Source: Nocardia vermiculata NBRC 100427 (GTDB lineage: Bacteria; Actinomycetota; Actinomycetes; Mycobacteriales; Mycobacteriaceae). Taken from it: DNA of 64,000 bases. Of the stretch, positions 1-9,086 are shown piece after piece. The notes below the pieces were generated by a model. That model saw nothing but the letters and a program-made list of their open reading frames with translations. It did not search any database and was not told the DNA's origin. The translations under genes were made by a program, and so were the position numbers. How positions within the stretch are numbered: position 1 is the stretch's first letter; each line of letters begins with the position of its first letter. The stretch spans positions 62,001 through 126,000 of the forward strand of contig NZ_BDCA01000020.1 in NCBI RefSeq assembly GCF_001613265.1, in the 5' to 3' direction.

Positions 1-85
1 TCGGCCCGCCTCGATTTTGGAGCGACGGAGGGAGGGAGCGAAGCGACTGAGCGTAGGAGTGAAAAATCGAGGCAAAGGGGGCCGA
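1..85. repeat. Long inverted repeat at the left edge
   Basis: Two pairs of arms face each other. Bases 1-7 (TCGGCCC) match 79-85 (GGGCCGA), and bases 8-18 (GCCTCGATTTT) match 63-73 (AAAATCGAGGC). Together they give an 18-bp stem with a five-base bulge. The purine-rich loop repeats GAGCGA-like units. It may be the terminator of a gene left of the window or a dispersed intergenic repeat; the sequence shown cannot decide. Bases 86-190 hold no gene that I can support and must contain the mshA promoter. Confidence 0.6.
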
Positions 86-190
86 AACCCCGCCGCAGCG
101 AAGCGGAGGCCAATAACACAGCTGTGACTGCCCTCACTTGGTGGGCAAGCGCATAACGGTTGACTCCTCGCTGAGTGCACACTGGCGTAT

Positions 191-1546
191 GTGAGTAATC
201 GCCCCGAGCATCGTCCGCATCGGATTGCGGTGTTGTCGGTGCACACCTCTCCACTCGCGCAGCCGGGTACCGGCGACGCGGGCGGTATGAACGTCTATGT
301 CCTGCAGTCGGCGGTCGAGTTGGCGCGCCGGGGTGTGGAGGTGGAGATCTTCACCCGCGCGACGTCGTCGAACGACGAGCCGGTGGTGGAGGCTGCGCCG
401 GGGGTATTGGTGCGCAATGTGGTGGCGGGCCCGTTCGAGGGGTTGGACAAGCATGATCTGCCGACGCAGTTGTGCCCGTTCGCGGCGGAGGTGTTGCGGC
501 AGGAGGCGCGGCAGCTACCCGGTTATTACGACCTGATTCATTCGCACTACTGGTTGTCGGGGCAGGTCGGTTGGCTGGCGCGTGATCGCTGGCGGGTGCC
601 GTTGGTGCATACCGCGCATACGCTGGCCGCGGTGAAGAACGCTTTCCTCGCGGAGTGGGATGCGCCGGAGCCGTTGTCTCGGGTGGTGGGGGAGAAGCAG
701 ATCATCGCCGAGTCGGATCGGCTGGTGGCCAATACCGGGCGGGAGGCCCGGCAGTTGGTGGAGTTGTACGGCGCCGAGCCGGAGCGGATCGATGTGGTGC
801 CGCCGGGCGCGGATCTGGGCCGGTACTGTCCGGGGGACCGGGCGGCGGCGCGGGCCGAGTTCGGGATCGATCCGGATGAGCAGGTGGTGGCGTTCGTCGG
901 CCGTATTCAGCCGTTGAAGGCGCCGGATGTGTTGGTTCACGCGGCGGCGGAGGTGTTGCGGGCCGAACCGGATCGCAGGCTACGGGTGTTGATCGTGGGT
1001 GGTCCGTCGGGGACGGGGTTGGAGCGTCCGGATGCGTTGATCGATTTGGCCGCGTCGCTCGGTATCTCCGAGCGGGTGACGTTCTTGCCGCCGCAGCCGC
1101 CGCATCGGCTGGTGCAGGTGTATCGCGCAGCGGATCTGGTGGCGGTACCGAGTCACAACGAGTCGTTCGGTTTGGTCGCGTTGGAAGCGCAGGCCAGTGG
1201 TACTCCGGTGCTCGCCGCTGATGTGGGCGGGTTGAGTACTGCCGTGCGGGACGGGGTTTCGGGGCGTCTGGTGGCGGGCCATCGGGCCGGTGCGTGGGGT
1301 GCGGCGTTGCGGGGGTTGCTCGACGAACCGGATCGGCTGCGGCAGATGGGGGCGGCAGCGGTGGAGCATGCGACGAAATTCTCCTGGGAACATACTGCCG
1401 ACGGATTGCTCGACTGCTATTCGGACGCGTTGGCCACGGTGCGGGGTGTGCGTTCGCGGCTGCCGGGTACAACGACGCTGAGTGACAGTAATCAGGCCAG
1501 GTCGCGGGCGCTGTGGCGGCGCCGGATGGGAGTTGTGCGCCGGTGA
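191..1546 (+). CDS. mshA: D-inositol-3-phosphate glycosyltransferase MshA
   Basis: First step of mycothiol synthesis: transfer of N-acetylglucosamine from UDP-GlcNAc to inositol 3-phosphate in the cytoplasm. The 451-residue protein is a GT-B fold family 4 glycosyltransferase. The N-terminal half carries the GTGDAGGMNVYV loop near residue 30. The C-terminal half carries VGRIQPLKAPDVL and the nucleotide-sugar EX7E motif, ESFGLVALEAQASGTPVLA, near residue 323. Length and motifs fit the mycobacterial enzyme (Rv0486). The start is GTG at 191. The stop overlaps the next gene by four bases (GTGA), so the pair is probably translationally coupled. This is also the M. tuberculosis gene order. Confidence 0.96.
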   Translation: MSNRPEHRPHRIAVLSVHTSPLAQPGTGDAGGMNVYVLQSAVELARRGVEVEIFTRATSSNDEPVVEAAPGVLVRNVVAGPFEGLDKHDLPTQLCPFAAEVLRQEARQLPGYYDLIHSHYWLSGQVGWLARDRWRVPLVHTAHTLAAVKNAFLAEWDAPEPLSRVVGEKQIIAESDRLVANTGREARQLVELYGAEPERIDVVPPGADLGRYCPGDRAAARAEFGIDPDEQVVAFVGRIQPLKAPDVLVHAAAEVLRAEPDRRLRVLIVGGPSGTGLERPDALIDLAASLGISERVTFLPPQPPHRLVQVYRAADLVAVPSHNESFGLVALEAQASGTPVLAADVGGLSTAVRDGVSGRLVAGHRAGAWGAALRGLLDEPDRLRQMGAAAVEHATKFSWEHTADGLLDCYSDALATVRGVRSRLPGTTTLSDSNQARSRALWRRRMGVVRR

Positions 1547-2064
1547 GTGACACCATCGCGCAGACCGCGCAGTTGATCGATGACACCGTGCGCGAGCGGG
1601 AGATCGAGTACACCCGCGAGGGTGTCGATACGTTCGTGGTGGTGTTGCCGGGCGAGCGCAAGCTGAAGACGACGGTGATGTTGACCGTCGGTAAGCACGG
1701 GGTGCGTGTCGAGTGTTTCGTCTGCCGCAAGCCGGACGAGAATTTCGAGGGCGTCTACAAGTATCTGCTGCGGCGTAACCGCCGGCTCTACGGTATGGCG
1801 TACACGCTGGATCGGGTGGGCGATATCTATCTGGTGGGCCGGATCGCGACGCATGCTGTGACCGCGGACGAGTTGGATCGGATCTTCGGTCAGATCCTCG
1901 AGGCGGTCGACGGCGATTTCAATGTGTTGTTGGAGTTGGGCTTCGCGGAATCTATTCGCCGGGAATGGAAGTGGCGGGTTTCGCGGGGGGAGTCGCTGAA
2001 GAATCTGCGTGCTTTCGAGCATTTGATCGACGACGCTTCGGCAGCGGAGTCCGAGCGCCGCTGA
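1543..2064 (+). CDS. YbjN-domain protein (Rv0487-like)
   Basis: A 173-residue soluble protein of the YbjN/type III secretion chaperone-like fold, equivalent to Rv0487, which follows mshA in mycobacteria. The fold shows in alternating beta-strand and helix segments such as TFVVVLPGERKLKTTVMLTV and an acidic C-terminal helix. No catalytic motif is visible and the function is unknown. The start is the GTG at 1543 inside the mshA stop; a GTG ten codons earlier is less likely because it would overlap mshA by 34 bases. Co-expression with mshA is inferred from the overlap. Confidence 0.85.
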   Translation: MSDTIAQTAQLIDDTVREREIEYTREGVDTFVVVLPGERKLKTTVMLTVGKHGVRVECFVCRKPDENFEGVYKYLLRRNRRLYGMAYTLDRVGDIYLVGRIATHAVTADELDRIFGQILEAVDGDFNVLLELGFAESIRREWKWRVSRGESLKNLRAFEHLIDDASAAESERR

Positions 2065-2125
2065 TCTTCGGCCGGCCGGGTAGCTCGGCAACGCGATTCG
2101 ACTCGTATCGGGAGGCGGTTGCTGT

Positions 2126-3061
2126 ATGGGTGTGCTTGCGTTGGATATCGGTGCCTCCAAATTCGCTGCTGCGGTAGTGGGTGCGGATGCGGTGCGGGCC
2201 GACGGGATCGGGATGCAGTTGCGTCACATCACCCGGATCGATGTGCCGGCGGGCGAGGTGTGGGCGGCTTGCCGCTCGTTGCTGACGCGGGTGGTCGAAC
2301 TGGCCGGATCCGATGATGCTTGCGGCGGTGCGGGCTTCGAGGTGACTGCGGTGGGCATCGCGGCTGCCGGTCCGGTCGATCGGGACAGCGGCAGTACTGC
2401 TCCGCTGAATATCCCCGAGTGGTCGGCGGGGTTCCCCGTTGTGGATGCTGTCGGCGAACTCTTTCCGGGGGCTGAGATTCATTTCGCCATCGACGGCGCA
2501 GCCCTGGCTGCGGCGGAACTTCGGGTGGGCGGATTGCGCGGTGTCCGTCAGGGGTTGGCGATGACTGTGTCGTCGGGGATCGGCGGTGGAATCGTCAGCG
2601 AAGGGCGAGTGTTGCTCGGGCGCACCGGGAATGCGGGACATGTGGGCCACATTGTGGTGCCCGGCTGGGATGTGCCGTGCGCGTGTGGTGGGACCGGATG
2701 TGTGGAGGCGGTGGCGAGTGGCATGTCGTCGGTGCGCTGGGCCCGGGAACAGGGCTGGGCCGGCGCTACCGGCGCGGAGCTGGCCCGTGCGGCGAATTCC
2801 GGTGACCGCACCGCGCTGGCGGCCTTGGCGCGCGCCGGAACCGCGCTGGGACAGGCCGTTTCGGCTGCCGCCGCGACTCTCGACATCGATCGGGTAGTGA
2901 TCGGTGGAGGTTTCGCCGAATCGGGGGCCCCGTTGTGGGATCCGCTACTGGCCGCGGTGCACAGGCATGCCCGGCTCGGCTTCCTCCGCGACCTGCAGGT
3001 GGAGAAATCGTCGATCACGGAGGGGGCGACGCTGGTCGGAGCGGCCGCCCTGGCCCGCTGA
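2126..3061 (+). CDS. ROK family protein (sugar kinase type)
   Basis: A 311-residue ROK protein without an N-terminal DNA-binding domain, so it is probably a sugar kinase, glucokinase-like, rather than an XylR/NagC repressor. Visible signatures are the N-terminal phosphate loop LDIGASKFAAAVVG, the central SSGIGGGIVSEGRVLLGRTG and the ROK zinc/substrate motif CACGGTGCVEAVASG near residue 190. The usual acidic catalytic base region (HFAIDGAALAAAE) has D where many members have END, so it may be a divergent enzyme. It sits between the mshA pair and gpmA, a place not used for a ROK gene in M. tuberculosis. Start ATG 2126 follows GGGAGGCGG. The substrate cannot be told from sequence. Confidence 0.88.
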   Translation: MGVLALDIGASKFAAAVVGADAVRADGIGMQLRHITRIDVPAGEVWAACRSLLTRVVELAGSDDACGGAGFEVTAVGIAAAGPVDRDSGSTAPLNIPEWSAGFPVVDAVGELFPGAEIHFAIDGAALAAAELRVGGLRGVRQGLAMTVSSGIGGGIVSEGRVLLGRTGNAGHVGHIVVPGWDVPCACGGTGCVEAVASGMSSVRWAREQGWAGATGAELARAANSGDRTALAALARAGTALGQAVSAAAATLDIDRVVIGGGFAESGAPLWDPLLAAVHRHARLGFLRDLQVEKSSITEGATLVGAAALAR

Positions 3062-3064
3062 TCC

Positions 3065-3322
3065 TCAGCTCTCACCTTTGTCGATGCTGCGCACATACGC
3101 GACCAGCGCATTCGCATGCCCGTGCCCGAGCCCGTGTTCCGCCTTCAACCACGCGACGATCTCCATGTGCTTGGTCGACTCGGCCCCGCGAATGATGTCG
3201 AACCATTCCTGAACCGGCCGCCCGTGCTTCTTCTCGATGGACGGAAAGTAGGAGGCGGGCCCTTTGACCATGCCGACCTGTCCGCCGGTTGCTGTGCTGC
3301 TCTGCCGTGTGCTCATGGCCAT
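3065..3322 (-). CDS. DUF4287 domain protein
   Basis: An 85-residue cytoplasmic protein with the compact helical DUF4287 domain (residues about 18-80: YFPSIEKKHGRPVQEWFDIIRG, then HMEIVAWLKAEHGLGHGHANALVAYV). This domain appears in many actinobacterial single-domain proteins, sometimes beside DUF5655. No enzymatic role is established. It is convergent with the ROK gene, with three bases between the stops. A GGAGG lies about 14 bases before ATG 3322; the inner ATGs at 3316 and 3271 are alternatives. Confidence 0.8.
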   Translation of the reverse strand: MAMSTRQSSTATGGQVGMVKGPASYFPSIEKKHGRPVQEWFDIIRGAESTKHMEIVAWLKAEHGLGHGHANALVAYVRSIDKGES

Positions 3323-3517
3323 GTGGACGGCACCGCCTCCTGAAACTCATCGCCACCTTGCTGTGCTGTGCGTCACGATATGTGCTGCCCGGTGCCGGTG
3401 GGCTCGATGCGTAGGTGGCGGGCCAGGTGTACGACGTCTGTCCTCTCGCTGTGGGGTGCGCTACCGGGCATCTACCTGTGGTCGTAGCCGAAATACCGCT
3501 TTATTAGCATTGGCCCC

Positions 3518-4255
3518 ATGACGTACACCCTCGTGTTGCTGCGCCACGGCGAAAGCGAATGGAATGCCCTCAATCTGTTCACCGGCTGGGTGGATGTGCA
3601 CCTGACCGACAAGGGCATCGCCGAGGGGAAGCGCGCCGGCGAACTGCTCGCCGAGCAGGGCATTCTGCCCGATATCGTCTACACCTCGCTGCTGCGCCGC
3701 GCGATCAGCACCGCGAACTACGCACTCGACGCCGCCGACCGGCACTGGATCCCGGTGATCCGCGACTGGCGCCTCAACGAGCGGCACTACGGTGCGCTGC
3801 AGGGGAAGAACAAGGCGCAGGTTCGCGACCAGTACGGTGACGACCAGTTCATGACCTGGCGTCGCAGCTACGACACCCCGCCGCCGCCGATCGAGGACGA
3901 CAGCGAGTACAGCCAGTCCGGCGATGCGCGCTATGCCGATATCGACGTCCCGCCGACCGAATGCCTGAAGGACGTCGTGGCCCGGATGGTGCCCTACTGG
4001 GAGTCGACGATCTCCCGGGAACTGATTGCCGGTAAGACGGTTCTGGTTGCGGCGCACGGTAATTCGCTGCGTGCGCTGGTGAAGCATCTGGACGGGATCT
4101 CCGACGAGGACATCGCCGGGCTGAACATCCCCACCGGTATTCCGCTGCGCTACGAACTGGACGAGAACCTGCGTCCGGTGGGACCGGCGCAGTATCTGGA
4201 CCCCGAGGCGGCTGCCGCGGGTGCGGCCGCGGTGGCGAATCAGGGCGGAAAGTAG
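3518..4255 (+). CDS. gpmA: 2,3-bisphosphoglycerate-dependent phosphoglycerate mutase
   Basis: Glycolytic and gluconeogenic interconversion of 3- and 2-phosphoglycerate through a phosphohistidine. The 245-residue protein has LLRHGESEWN near residue 7 with the catalytic His, TSLLRRAISTA, the insertion with RHYGALQGKNKAQ specific to dPGM, and the second active-site His in VAAHGNSLRALVKHLDGISDEDI. Full length for the family. M. tuberculosis gpm1 (Rv0489) occupies the same place upstream of senX3. Start ATG 3518 has no strong ribosome binding site; a short or absent leader is possible. Confidence 0.96.
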   Translation: MTYTLVLLRHGESEWNALNLFTGWVDVHLTDKGIAEGKRAGELLAEQGILPDIVYTSLLRRAISTANYALDAADRHWIPVIRDWRLNERHYGALQGKNKAQVRDQYGDDQFMTWRRSYDTPPPPIEDDSEYSQSGDARYADIDVPPTECLKDVVARMVPYWESTISRELIAGKTVLVAAHGNSLRALVKHLDGISDEDIAGLNIPTGIPLRYELDENLRPVGPAQYLDPEAAAAGAAAVANQGGK

Positions 4256-4280
4256 TCCGCCGCGTCGAACCGACAACTCC

Positions 4281-4316
4281 GAACGCGCCGTGGTTCCTCG
4301 GGACCGCGGCGCGTTC
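4281..4316 (+). terminator. Hairpin after gpmA
   Basis: GAACGCGCCG (4281-4290) pairs with CGGCGCGTTC (4307-4316), and the inner bases GGTTCC and GGGACC extend the stem around a tiny loop. No long T run follows, as is common in high-GC actinobacteria. It lies 25 bases after the gpmA stop. Confidence 0.65.
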
Positions 4317-4408
4317 GTGATAGACGCGCTGTGCGGGAACTTTGAAACTTACTCGTCGGTAGATAGGCTTCCGGACGTTCGACCATTTCGAGAGGTGGAT
4401 CACGTCCG

Positions 4409-6460
4409 ATGAAGTACGCGTTGCGCGCCACAGTCGCGTCTCTCGCTGTTGCCGTCACGATCCCGTTCTTCGCGACGCCGGCCCAGGCCGGGCCCGTCGC
4501 GACCGGGCCGGACGGCGGTGCCGCCGGTGCGGCCTGGACCGCTGCCGAGGACGGTCCGCAGCAGTATCCGAATATCCACATCGACTGGGATGTGCCGATC
4601 ACGATGAGCGACGGCACGGTGCTGAAGGGCAACGTGTACCGCCCGGCCGATGCCGCGAGTCATCCGATCGACACCCGCACCCCCGTGATCGTGAATATGA
4701 CCCCGTACACCAAATTGGTGTCCAACCTGGCCGATCACGCCAACGCGATCCCGGGACTGTCGGATGCGCTGCTCAACCTGCTGCGCCAGATCGACCTCAG
4801 CGGAACCCCGCTGTCCGGTGTCACCGACCTCACCAAAGCGTTCGGCGGCGGTGAACTGCGCAACTTCTCGGTCGACCGGCAACTGATCAAGAGCGGTTAC
4901 ACCCAGGTCGTGGTCGATGTGCGCGGTACCGGCTTCTCCCAGGGGAAGTGGGATATGTTGCGCGACCGCGAGCAGCGCGACACCGTCGAGGTGATCGACT
5001 GGGCGAGCCGGCAACAGTGGTCGGACGGCAAGGTCGGGATGAACGGCATCTCGTATTCCGGCATCAACCAGGTACAGGTGGCCGAGAAACAGCCGCCGGC
5101 CTTGAAAGCGATCTTCCCGGTGGTGCCCGGTAGCGACCTGGTCGACGATGTACTCGCGCCCGGGGGCGGCTTCGGCTTCAACTTCATTCCGCTGTGGCTG
5201 ACCGCGATCAACGGCCTGAAATGGGTGCCGGACGTGCAGTCCATCGTGACGGGCAAATTCGACGGCAAGTGGCTCGACGACCGGATCAGCGACCCGTACA
5301 CCTATATGGACGTGCTGATCCACGCGTACACCAACACCAATATGGACACCCTGGATCCTCGGGTGAAGCAGATGTTGAACGAGATGTCCGCCGAACGGCA
5401 GGCATGGCTGGGTGATCCGAGCAGCATTCGGGTGCCGACCTTCGTCACCGGCGGCTGGCACGACCTGTTCACCTACTCCGAATCCAAGATCTACAACGAG
5501 ATTCCGTTGCCGCCCGGACAGAAGCAACTGTTCATGGGCAATACCTACCACCTGAACTCGGGTAACGAGTACGGCAAGCCGGGACTGCCGCCACGCTTGG
5601 ACGTGTTGCAGCGGGCCTGGTTCGACAAGTGGCTCAAGGGAATCGACAACGGTATCGACGGATACGGTCCGGTGACCCTGCGCCAGCAGGGCGGCGGCTG
5701 GATCACCCAGGGTGGCTTCGGCCCGTCGGCTCCGGCGGAGGAGGCCGCCCGGTATCGGCGGATGTACCTGTCGGGTGAGCGTAGTGGCACCGCCAACAGC
5801 GTCTACGACGGCTCGCTCACCAGTGAATTCCGCGGTGGCCCACAGCGTTTGACGGTGGCACCGGGGATCACCATGCTGTGCTCCAACGACGCCGCCCAGG
5901 CCACCGCCGGGGTGCTGTCGGTCATCGACGGCTGCGGTAAGGATTCGCGGATCGCGGAAACCAACGGGCTCACCTTCACCAGCGCGCCGGTCGCGGAGGA
6001 GACCACCATCTCCGGCCCGATCGCGGTGCGGCTCAATACGGTTCAGGACGCCTCCGACGGGTATTGGACGGTGACGGTCAACGATGTCGCGCCCGACGGG
6101 CAGTCGACCGTGCTGTCCTCGGGGCAGTTGATGGCGTCGCTCCGTCAGGTCGACGAGGCGCGCAGTTCCCGGTCCGAGAACGGTGACTACACCGATCCAC
6201 GGGCCTACACCTCACTGGACAAGCGGCAGCCCACGATTCCGGGGGAAGCCACCGAGCTGAATATCGCCTTGTCCGCCACCCAAGCGGTGCTGGCTCCCGG
6301 ACATCGGCTGCGTGTCGATGTCTTCGCCGGCAATTTCCCCAAGGGACTACCCATCGCGCCGATGCTCGCCGACACCGGCCTGAAGCCCGAGCACCTGCAA
6401 CTGGACCCGAATGCGCCCAGCTTCGTGAACATTCCGGTCAAGGGGGACCCGCGCTGGTGA
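4409..6460 (+). CDS. Secreted CocE/NonD-type (peptidase S15) hydrolase
   Basis: A 683-residue exported serine hydrolase of the X-Pro dipeptidyl-peptidase/CocE/NonD family. Residues 1-28 form a signal peptide with a hydrophobic core ending in TPAQAG. The alpha/beta-hydrolase domain follows: the acyl-enzyme nucleophile is the Ser of GMNGISYSG near residue 214, and the strand VVVDVRGTGFSQGKWD is typical. The C-terminal third (about 480-680) is the jelly-roll domain of the family. The natural substrate could be a proline peptide, an ester or an amide. The gene stands alone between terminators, preceded by AGAGGTGG. Mycobacteria do not have it at this position. Confidence 0.87.
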   Translation: MKYALRATVASLAVAVTIPFFATPAQAGPVATGPDGGAAGAAWTAAEDGPQQYPNIHIDWDVPITMSDGTVLKGNVYRPADAASHPIDTRTPVIVNMTPYTKLVSNLADHANAIPGLSDALLNLLRQIDLSGTPLSGVTDLTKAFGGGELRNFSVDRQLIKSGYTQVVVDVRGTGFSQGKWDMLRDREQRDTVEVIDWASRQQWSDGKVGMNGISYSGINQVQVAEKQPPALKAIFPVVPGSDLVDDVLAPGGGFGFNFIPLWLTAINGLKWVPDVQSIVTGKFDGKWLDDRISDPYTYMDVLIHAYTNTNMDTLDPRVKQMLNEMSAERQAWLGDPSSIRVPTFVTGGWHDLFTYSESKIYNEIPLPPGQKQLFMGNTYHLNSGNEYGKPGLPPRLDVLQRAWFDKWLKGIDNGIDGYGPVTLRQQGGGWITQGGFGPSAPAEEAARYRRMYLSGERSGTANSVYDGSLTSEFRGGPQRLTVAPGITMLCSNDAAQATAGVLSVIDGCGKDSRIAETNGLTFTSAPVAEETTISGPIAVRLNTVQDASDGYWTVTVNDVAPDGQSTVLSSGQLMASLRQVDEARSSRSENGDYTDPRAYTSLDKRQPTIPGEATELNIALSATQAVLAPGHRLRVDVFAGNFPKGLPIAPMLADTGLKPEHLQLDPNAPSFVNIPVKGDPRW

Positions 6461-6482
6461 ATCGCTAGGTGCCCAGACATGT

Positions 6483-6523
6483 CCCGGGTACGCGCCACGG
6501 TGTGCGTACCCGGGATTCTTCTT
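6483..6523 (+). terminator. Terminator after the CocE-type hydrolase
   Basis: A perfect 11-bp stem: CCCGGGTACGC (6483-6493) pairs with GCGTACCCGGG (6504-6514), with a ten-base loop and the T-rich tail ATTCTTCTT. This is a textbook intrinsic terminator and separates the hydrolase from senX3. Confidence 0.88.
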
Positions 6524-6649
6524 ATCGGCGGCGCCACCGGCCAACTTTGAGTGAACACCCGGCCAACGGGCATGTAATCGCCCGTGACCTGCACGAAACA
6601 TCGTCAACCCGGGTTCGGTAAGCGTATCGCCGACCGTACGATTCTTGGT

Positions 6650-7900
6650 GTGAGCGTTCCCCAGGCCGTGTTGCTGGCAGTCCTCGCGGCCGTTGTCGGC
6701 CTGGCTGTCGGCGGGCTCGTGGTTCCGTATGTGCACGCGCGGCAGGCCCGACGTCGTGCGGCCGAGTCCGGGCTGACCATGTCCCAGGTCCTGGATCTGA
6801 TCGTACTGGCCTCCGAGAGCGGTATCGCGGTCGTCGACGAATACCGCGATGTGGTTCTGGTGAATCCCCGGGCCGAGGAGCTGGGCCTGATCCGCCACCG
6901 CATGCTGGACGAACGTGCCTGGTCGGCGGTGGAAAAGGTCATCGCAACCGGGATGGATGTCGAATTCGATCAGACCCTGAAGAATCCGCTGCCCGGGCGG
7001 GCCCGGATCGCGGTGCGTGGCGTGGCGCGGCCGTTGTCGCGGGAGAATTCCACCTTCGTGGTGCTGTTCGCCGACGACGATTCCGAGCAGGCCCGGATGG
7101 AGGCGACCCGTCGCGATTTCGTCGCCAATGTCAGCCATGAGCTCAAAACGCCCGTCGGCGCGATGAGTCTGCTCGCCGAGGCGATGCTGGAATCGGCCGA
7201 CGATCCCGATTCGGTGCGTCATTTCGGTCAGCGACTCGTCAGCGAATCGAATCGGATGGGCAAGATGGTCACCGAATTGATCGCGCTGTCGAGGCTCACG
7301 GGGGCGGAGAAACTGCCGCAACTCGAGCACGTCGAGGTGGATGTCGTCGTGAATGCGGCCCTCGAGCGGTCCCGCACCGCCGCGGAGGCTGCCGGGATCA
7401 CGGTCAGTACCGACGCCGACAGTGGCCTGGAAATCCTCGGGGACGAGACCTTGCTGGTGACGGCCCTGTCGAATCTGGTCGAGAACGCGATCAACTATTC
7501 GCCGAAGGGGTCGCACGTCTCGGTGAGCCGGTCACTGCGTGAGGGGCACGTCAATGTCGCGGTCACCGACCGTGGGATCGGCATCGCCAAAGAAGACCAG
7601 GAACGCGTGTTCGAACGCTTCTTCCGTGCGGACAAGGCACGTTCGCGCGCCACCGGCGGAACGGGGCTCGGGCTGGCTATCGTCAAACACGTGGCAGCCA
7701 ACCACAATGGCGAAATCACGCTGTGGAGCAAACCGGGCACCGGCTCCACCTTCACGCTGCGCATTCCGGCCGCCGATGCCGGCACTCAGAATTCCGCCGT
7801 CACGGCGGAGAAGTACCCCACCGCAACCGGGGTGGGCAAGAACGACGGTCCGCGCCAGGCGGGGTGGACCAGACAAAACGGTGTGGAGGCAACCCGATGA
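6650..7900 (+). CDS. senX3: Sensor histidine kinase SenX3
   Basis: Membrane sensor of the SenX3-RegX3 system, which in mycobacteria responds to phosphate limitation. From GTG 6650 the protein has 416 residues, close to the M. tuberculosis length. One membrane segment lies at residues 4-24, a PAS-like domain at about 40-150, the H box FVANVSHELKTPVGAM with the phospho-accepting His, the N box LVENAINYSPKG, and G boxes DRGIGI and GTGLGLAIVK. GTG 6584 would add 22 polar residues before the membrane helix and seems less likely. The stop overlaps regX3 by four bases; the MIRU repeats known between these genes in M. tuberculosis are absent. Confidence 0.93.
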   Translation: MSVPQAVLLAVLAAVVGLAVGGLVVPYVHARQARRRAAESGLTMSQVLDLIVLASESGIAVVDEYRDVVLVNPRAEELGLIRHRMLDERAWSAVEKVIATGMDVEFDQTLKNPLPGRARIAVRGVARPLSRENSTFVVLFADDDSEQARMEATRRDFVANVSHELKTPVGAMSLLAEAMLESADDPDSVRHFGQRLVSESNRMGKMVTELIALSRLTGAEKLPQLEHVEVDVVVNAALERSRTAAEAAGITVSTDADSGLEILGDETLLVTALSNLVENAINYSPKGSHVSVSRSLREGHVNVAVTDRGIGIAKEDQERVFERFFRADKARSRATGGTGLGLAIVKHVAANHNGEITLWSKPGTGSTFTLRIPAADAGTQNSAVTAEKYPTATGVGKNDGPRQAGWTRQNGVEATR

Positions 7901-8586
7901 CCAGAGTGTTGATCGTCGAGGACGAGGAATCGCTGGCCGAGCCGCTGGCATTCCTGCTGCGTAAGGAGGGCTTCGAAGCCACCGTTGTGGGCGATGGCCC
8001 GTCGGCGCTGTCGGAATTCGATCGTTCCGGCGCCGATATCGTCCTGCTGGATCTGATGCTGCCCGGTATGAGCGGTACCGATGTGTGTAAGCAGTTGCGT
8101 GTTCGCAGCAGCGTGCCCGTGATCATGGTGACCGCGCGGGACAGCGAAATCGACAAGGTGGTCGGCCTGGAATTGGGTGCCGACGACTATGTCACCAAGC
8201 CGTATTCCTCCCGTGAGCTGATCGCCCGTATTCGTGCGGTGCTGCGCCGGGGCGCCGGTGAGGAAATGGATGCGGGATCGGAGAGCACCGTTCTGGAGGC
8301 CGGGCCGGTGCGGATGGATGTGGATCGGCACACCGTCCAGGTCAACGGCGGTGCGGTGACGCTGCCGCTGAAGGAATTCGATCTGCTCGAATATCTGCTG
8401 CGCAATTCGGGCCGGGTGCTGACCCGCGGACAATTGATCGACCGGGTATGGGGTGCCGACTATGTCGGCGACACCAAAACTCTGGACGTGCACGTCAAAC
8501 GCTTGCGGTCGAAGATCGAGTCGGACCCGGCCAAACCCGAACACCTGGTCACCGTGCGCGGGCTGGGCTACAAACTCGAAGCCTGA
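7897..8586 (+). CDS. regX3: Response regulator RegX3
   Basis: OmpR/PhoB-type regulator, 229 residues. The receiver domain spans residues 1-120 (acidic pocket VEDEE, phospho-acceptor Asp in VLLDLMLPG, Lys in DYVTKPYSSREL). A winged-helix DNA-binding domain follows at about 130-228 (LPLKEFDLLEYLLRNSGRVLTRGQLIDRVWG, then the VHVKRLRSKIE recognition helix). In mycobacteria its targets include pst genes and phosphate-starvation functions; pitA and ppx1 in this same window are plausible physiological partners. The ATG overlaps the senX3 stop (ATGA). Confidence 0.96.
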   Translation: MTRVLIVEDEESLAEPLAFLLRKEGFEATVVGDGPSALSEFDRSGADIVLLDLMLPGMSGTDVCKQLRVRSSVPVIMVTARDSEIDKVVGLELGADDYVTKPYSSRELIARIRAVLRRGAGEEMDAGSESTVLEAGPVRMDVDRHTVQVNGGAVTLPLKEFDLLEYLLRNSGRVLTRGQLIDRVWGADYVGDTKTLDVHVKRLRSKIESDPAKPEHLVTVRGLGYKLEA

Positions 8587-8607
8587 CCGTAGATTCGAGT
8601 TCCAGAG

Positions 8608-8645
8608 AAGCCGCGGACCGCAGCGGAGCGGGCCGCGGCTTTCTC
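8608..8645. terminator. Bidirectional terminator between regX3 and the secreted-protein gene
   Basis: AAGCCGCGG (8608-8616) pairs with CCGCGGCTT (8633-8641). TTCTC follows on the plus strand and an A-rich start precedes it, so the hairpin can serve both convergent genes. Confidence 0.75.
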
Positions 8646-8663
8646 GTCGCCGGGCAGGCCGAA

Positions 8664-9020
8664 TCAGGGCATGTAGACCCAGGTGGTGCCCACGACGGGG
8701 ATCTCGTACTTCTGCAGTGTGATCCACCCCAGATCGTCCTGCTGCATGCAGTCGTAGAGCGGGACCGTGGTGCCGTTGCCGCGGCAGGCGATGGTGTGCC
8801 CGGGAGCGACACCGTAGGGACTCAGCACGACCTGCTTGCCGGATGCCGCGGCCTGTCCGGTGTAGGCGACCGGATCGGTGTAGTTCACGAAATCCGCGGT
8901 GCGCTCGGAGAATTTCGAAGGGTCGGCATCGGCATGCGCCAGCGGTGCGGCGGCAATTGCGGCACTGGCGGCAAAGGCGCCGGCGGCCAGTACTCGGCGA
9001 ATCGTGGTATTCCTCATCAT
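8664..9020 (-). CDS. Small secreted protein of unknown function
   Basis: From the ATG at 9020 the product is 118 residues. Residues 1-29 are a signal peptide (basic RNTTIRR, hydrophobic alanine-rich core, cleavage after PLAHA). The mature part contains two cysteines (HTIACRG and YDCMQ) that could form one disulfide, and ends in a hydrophobic GTTWVYMP. No family recognised. An ATG one codon later and one twelve codons upstream are alternative starts. The gene stands alone, convergent with regX3. Confidence 0.72.
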   Translation of the reverse strand: MMRNTTIRRVLAAGAFAASAAIAAAPLAHADADPSKFSERTADFVNYTDPVAYTGQAAASGKQVVLSPYGVAPGHTIACRGNGTTVPLYDCMQQDDLGWITLQKYEIPVVGTTWVYMP

Positions 9021-9086
9021 GGCAATAGACGTATCACCGGCAGATGACGCGCGCATGGCGGGGGTATGGCCGGACGGGGTCGGCGA

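Noticed and set aside
7890..7905. MIRU-type repeats between senX3 and regX3
   Set aside because: The genes overlap by four bases here, so no repeat is present, unlike M. tuberculosis.
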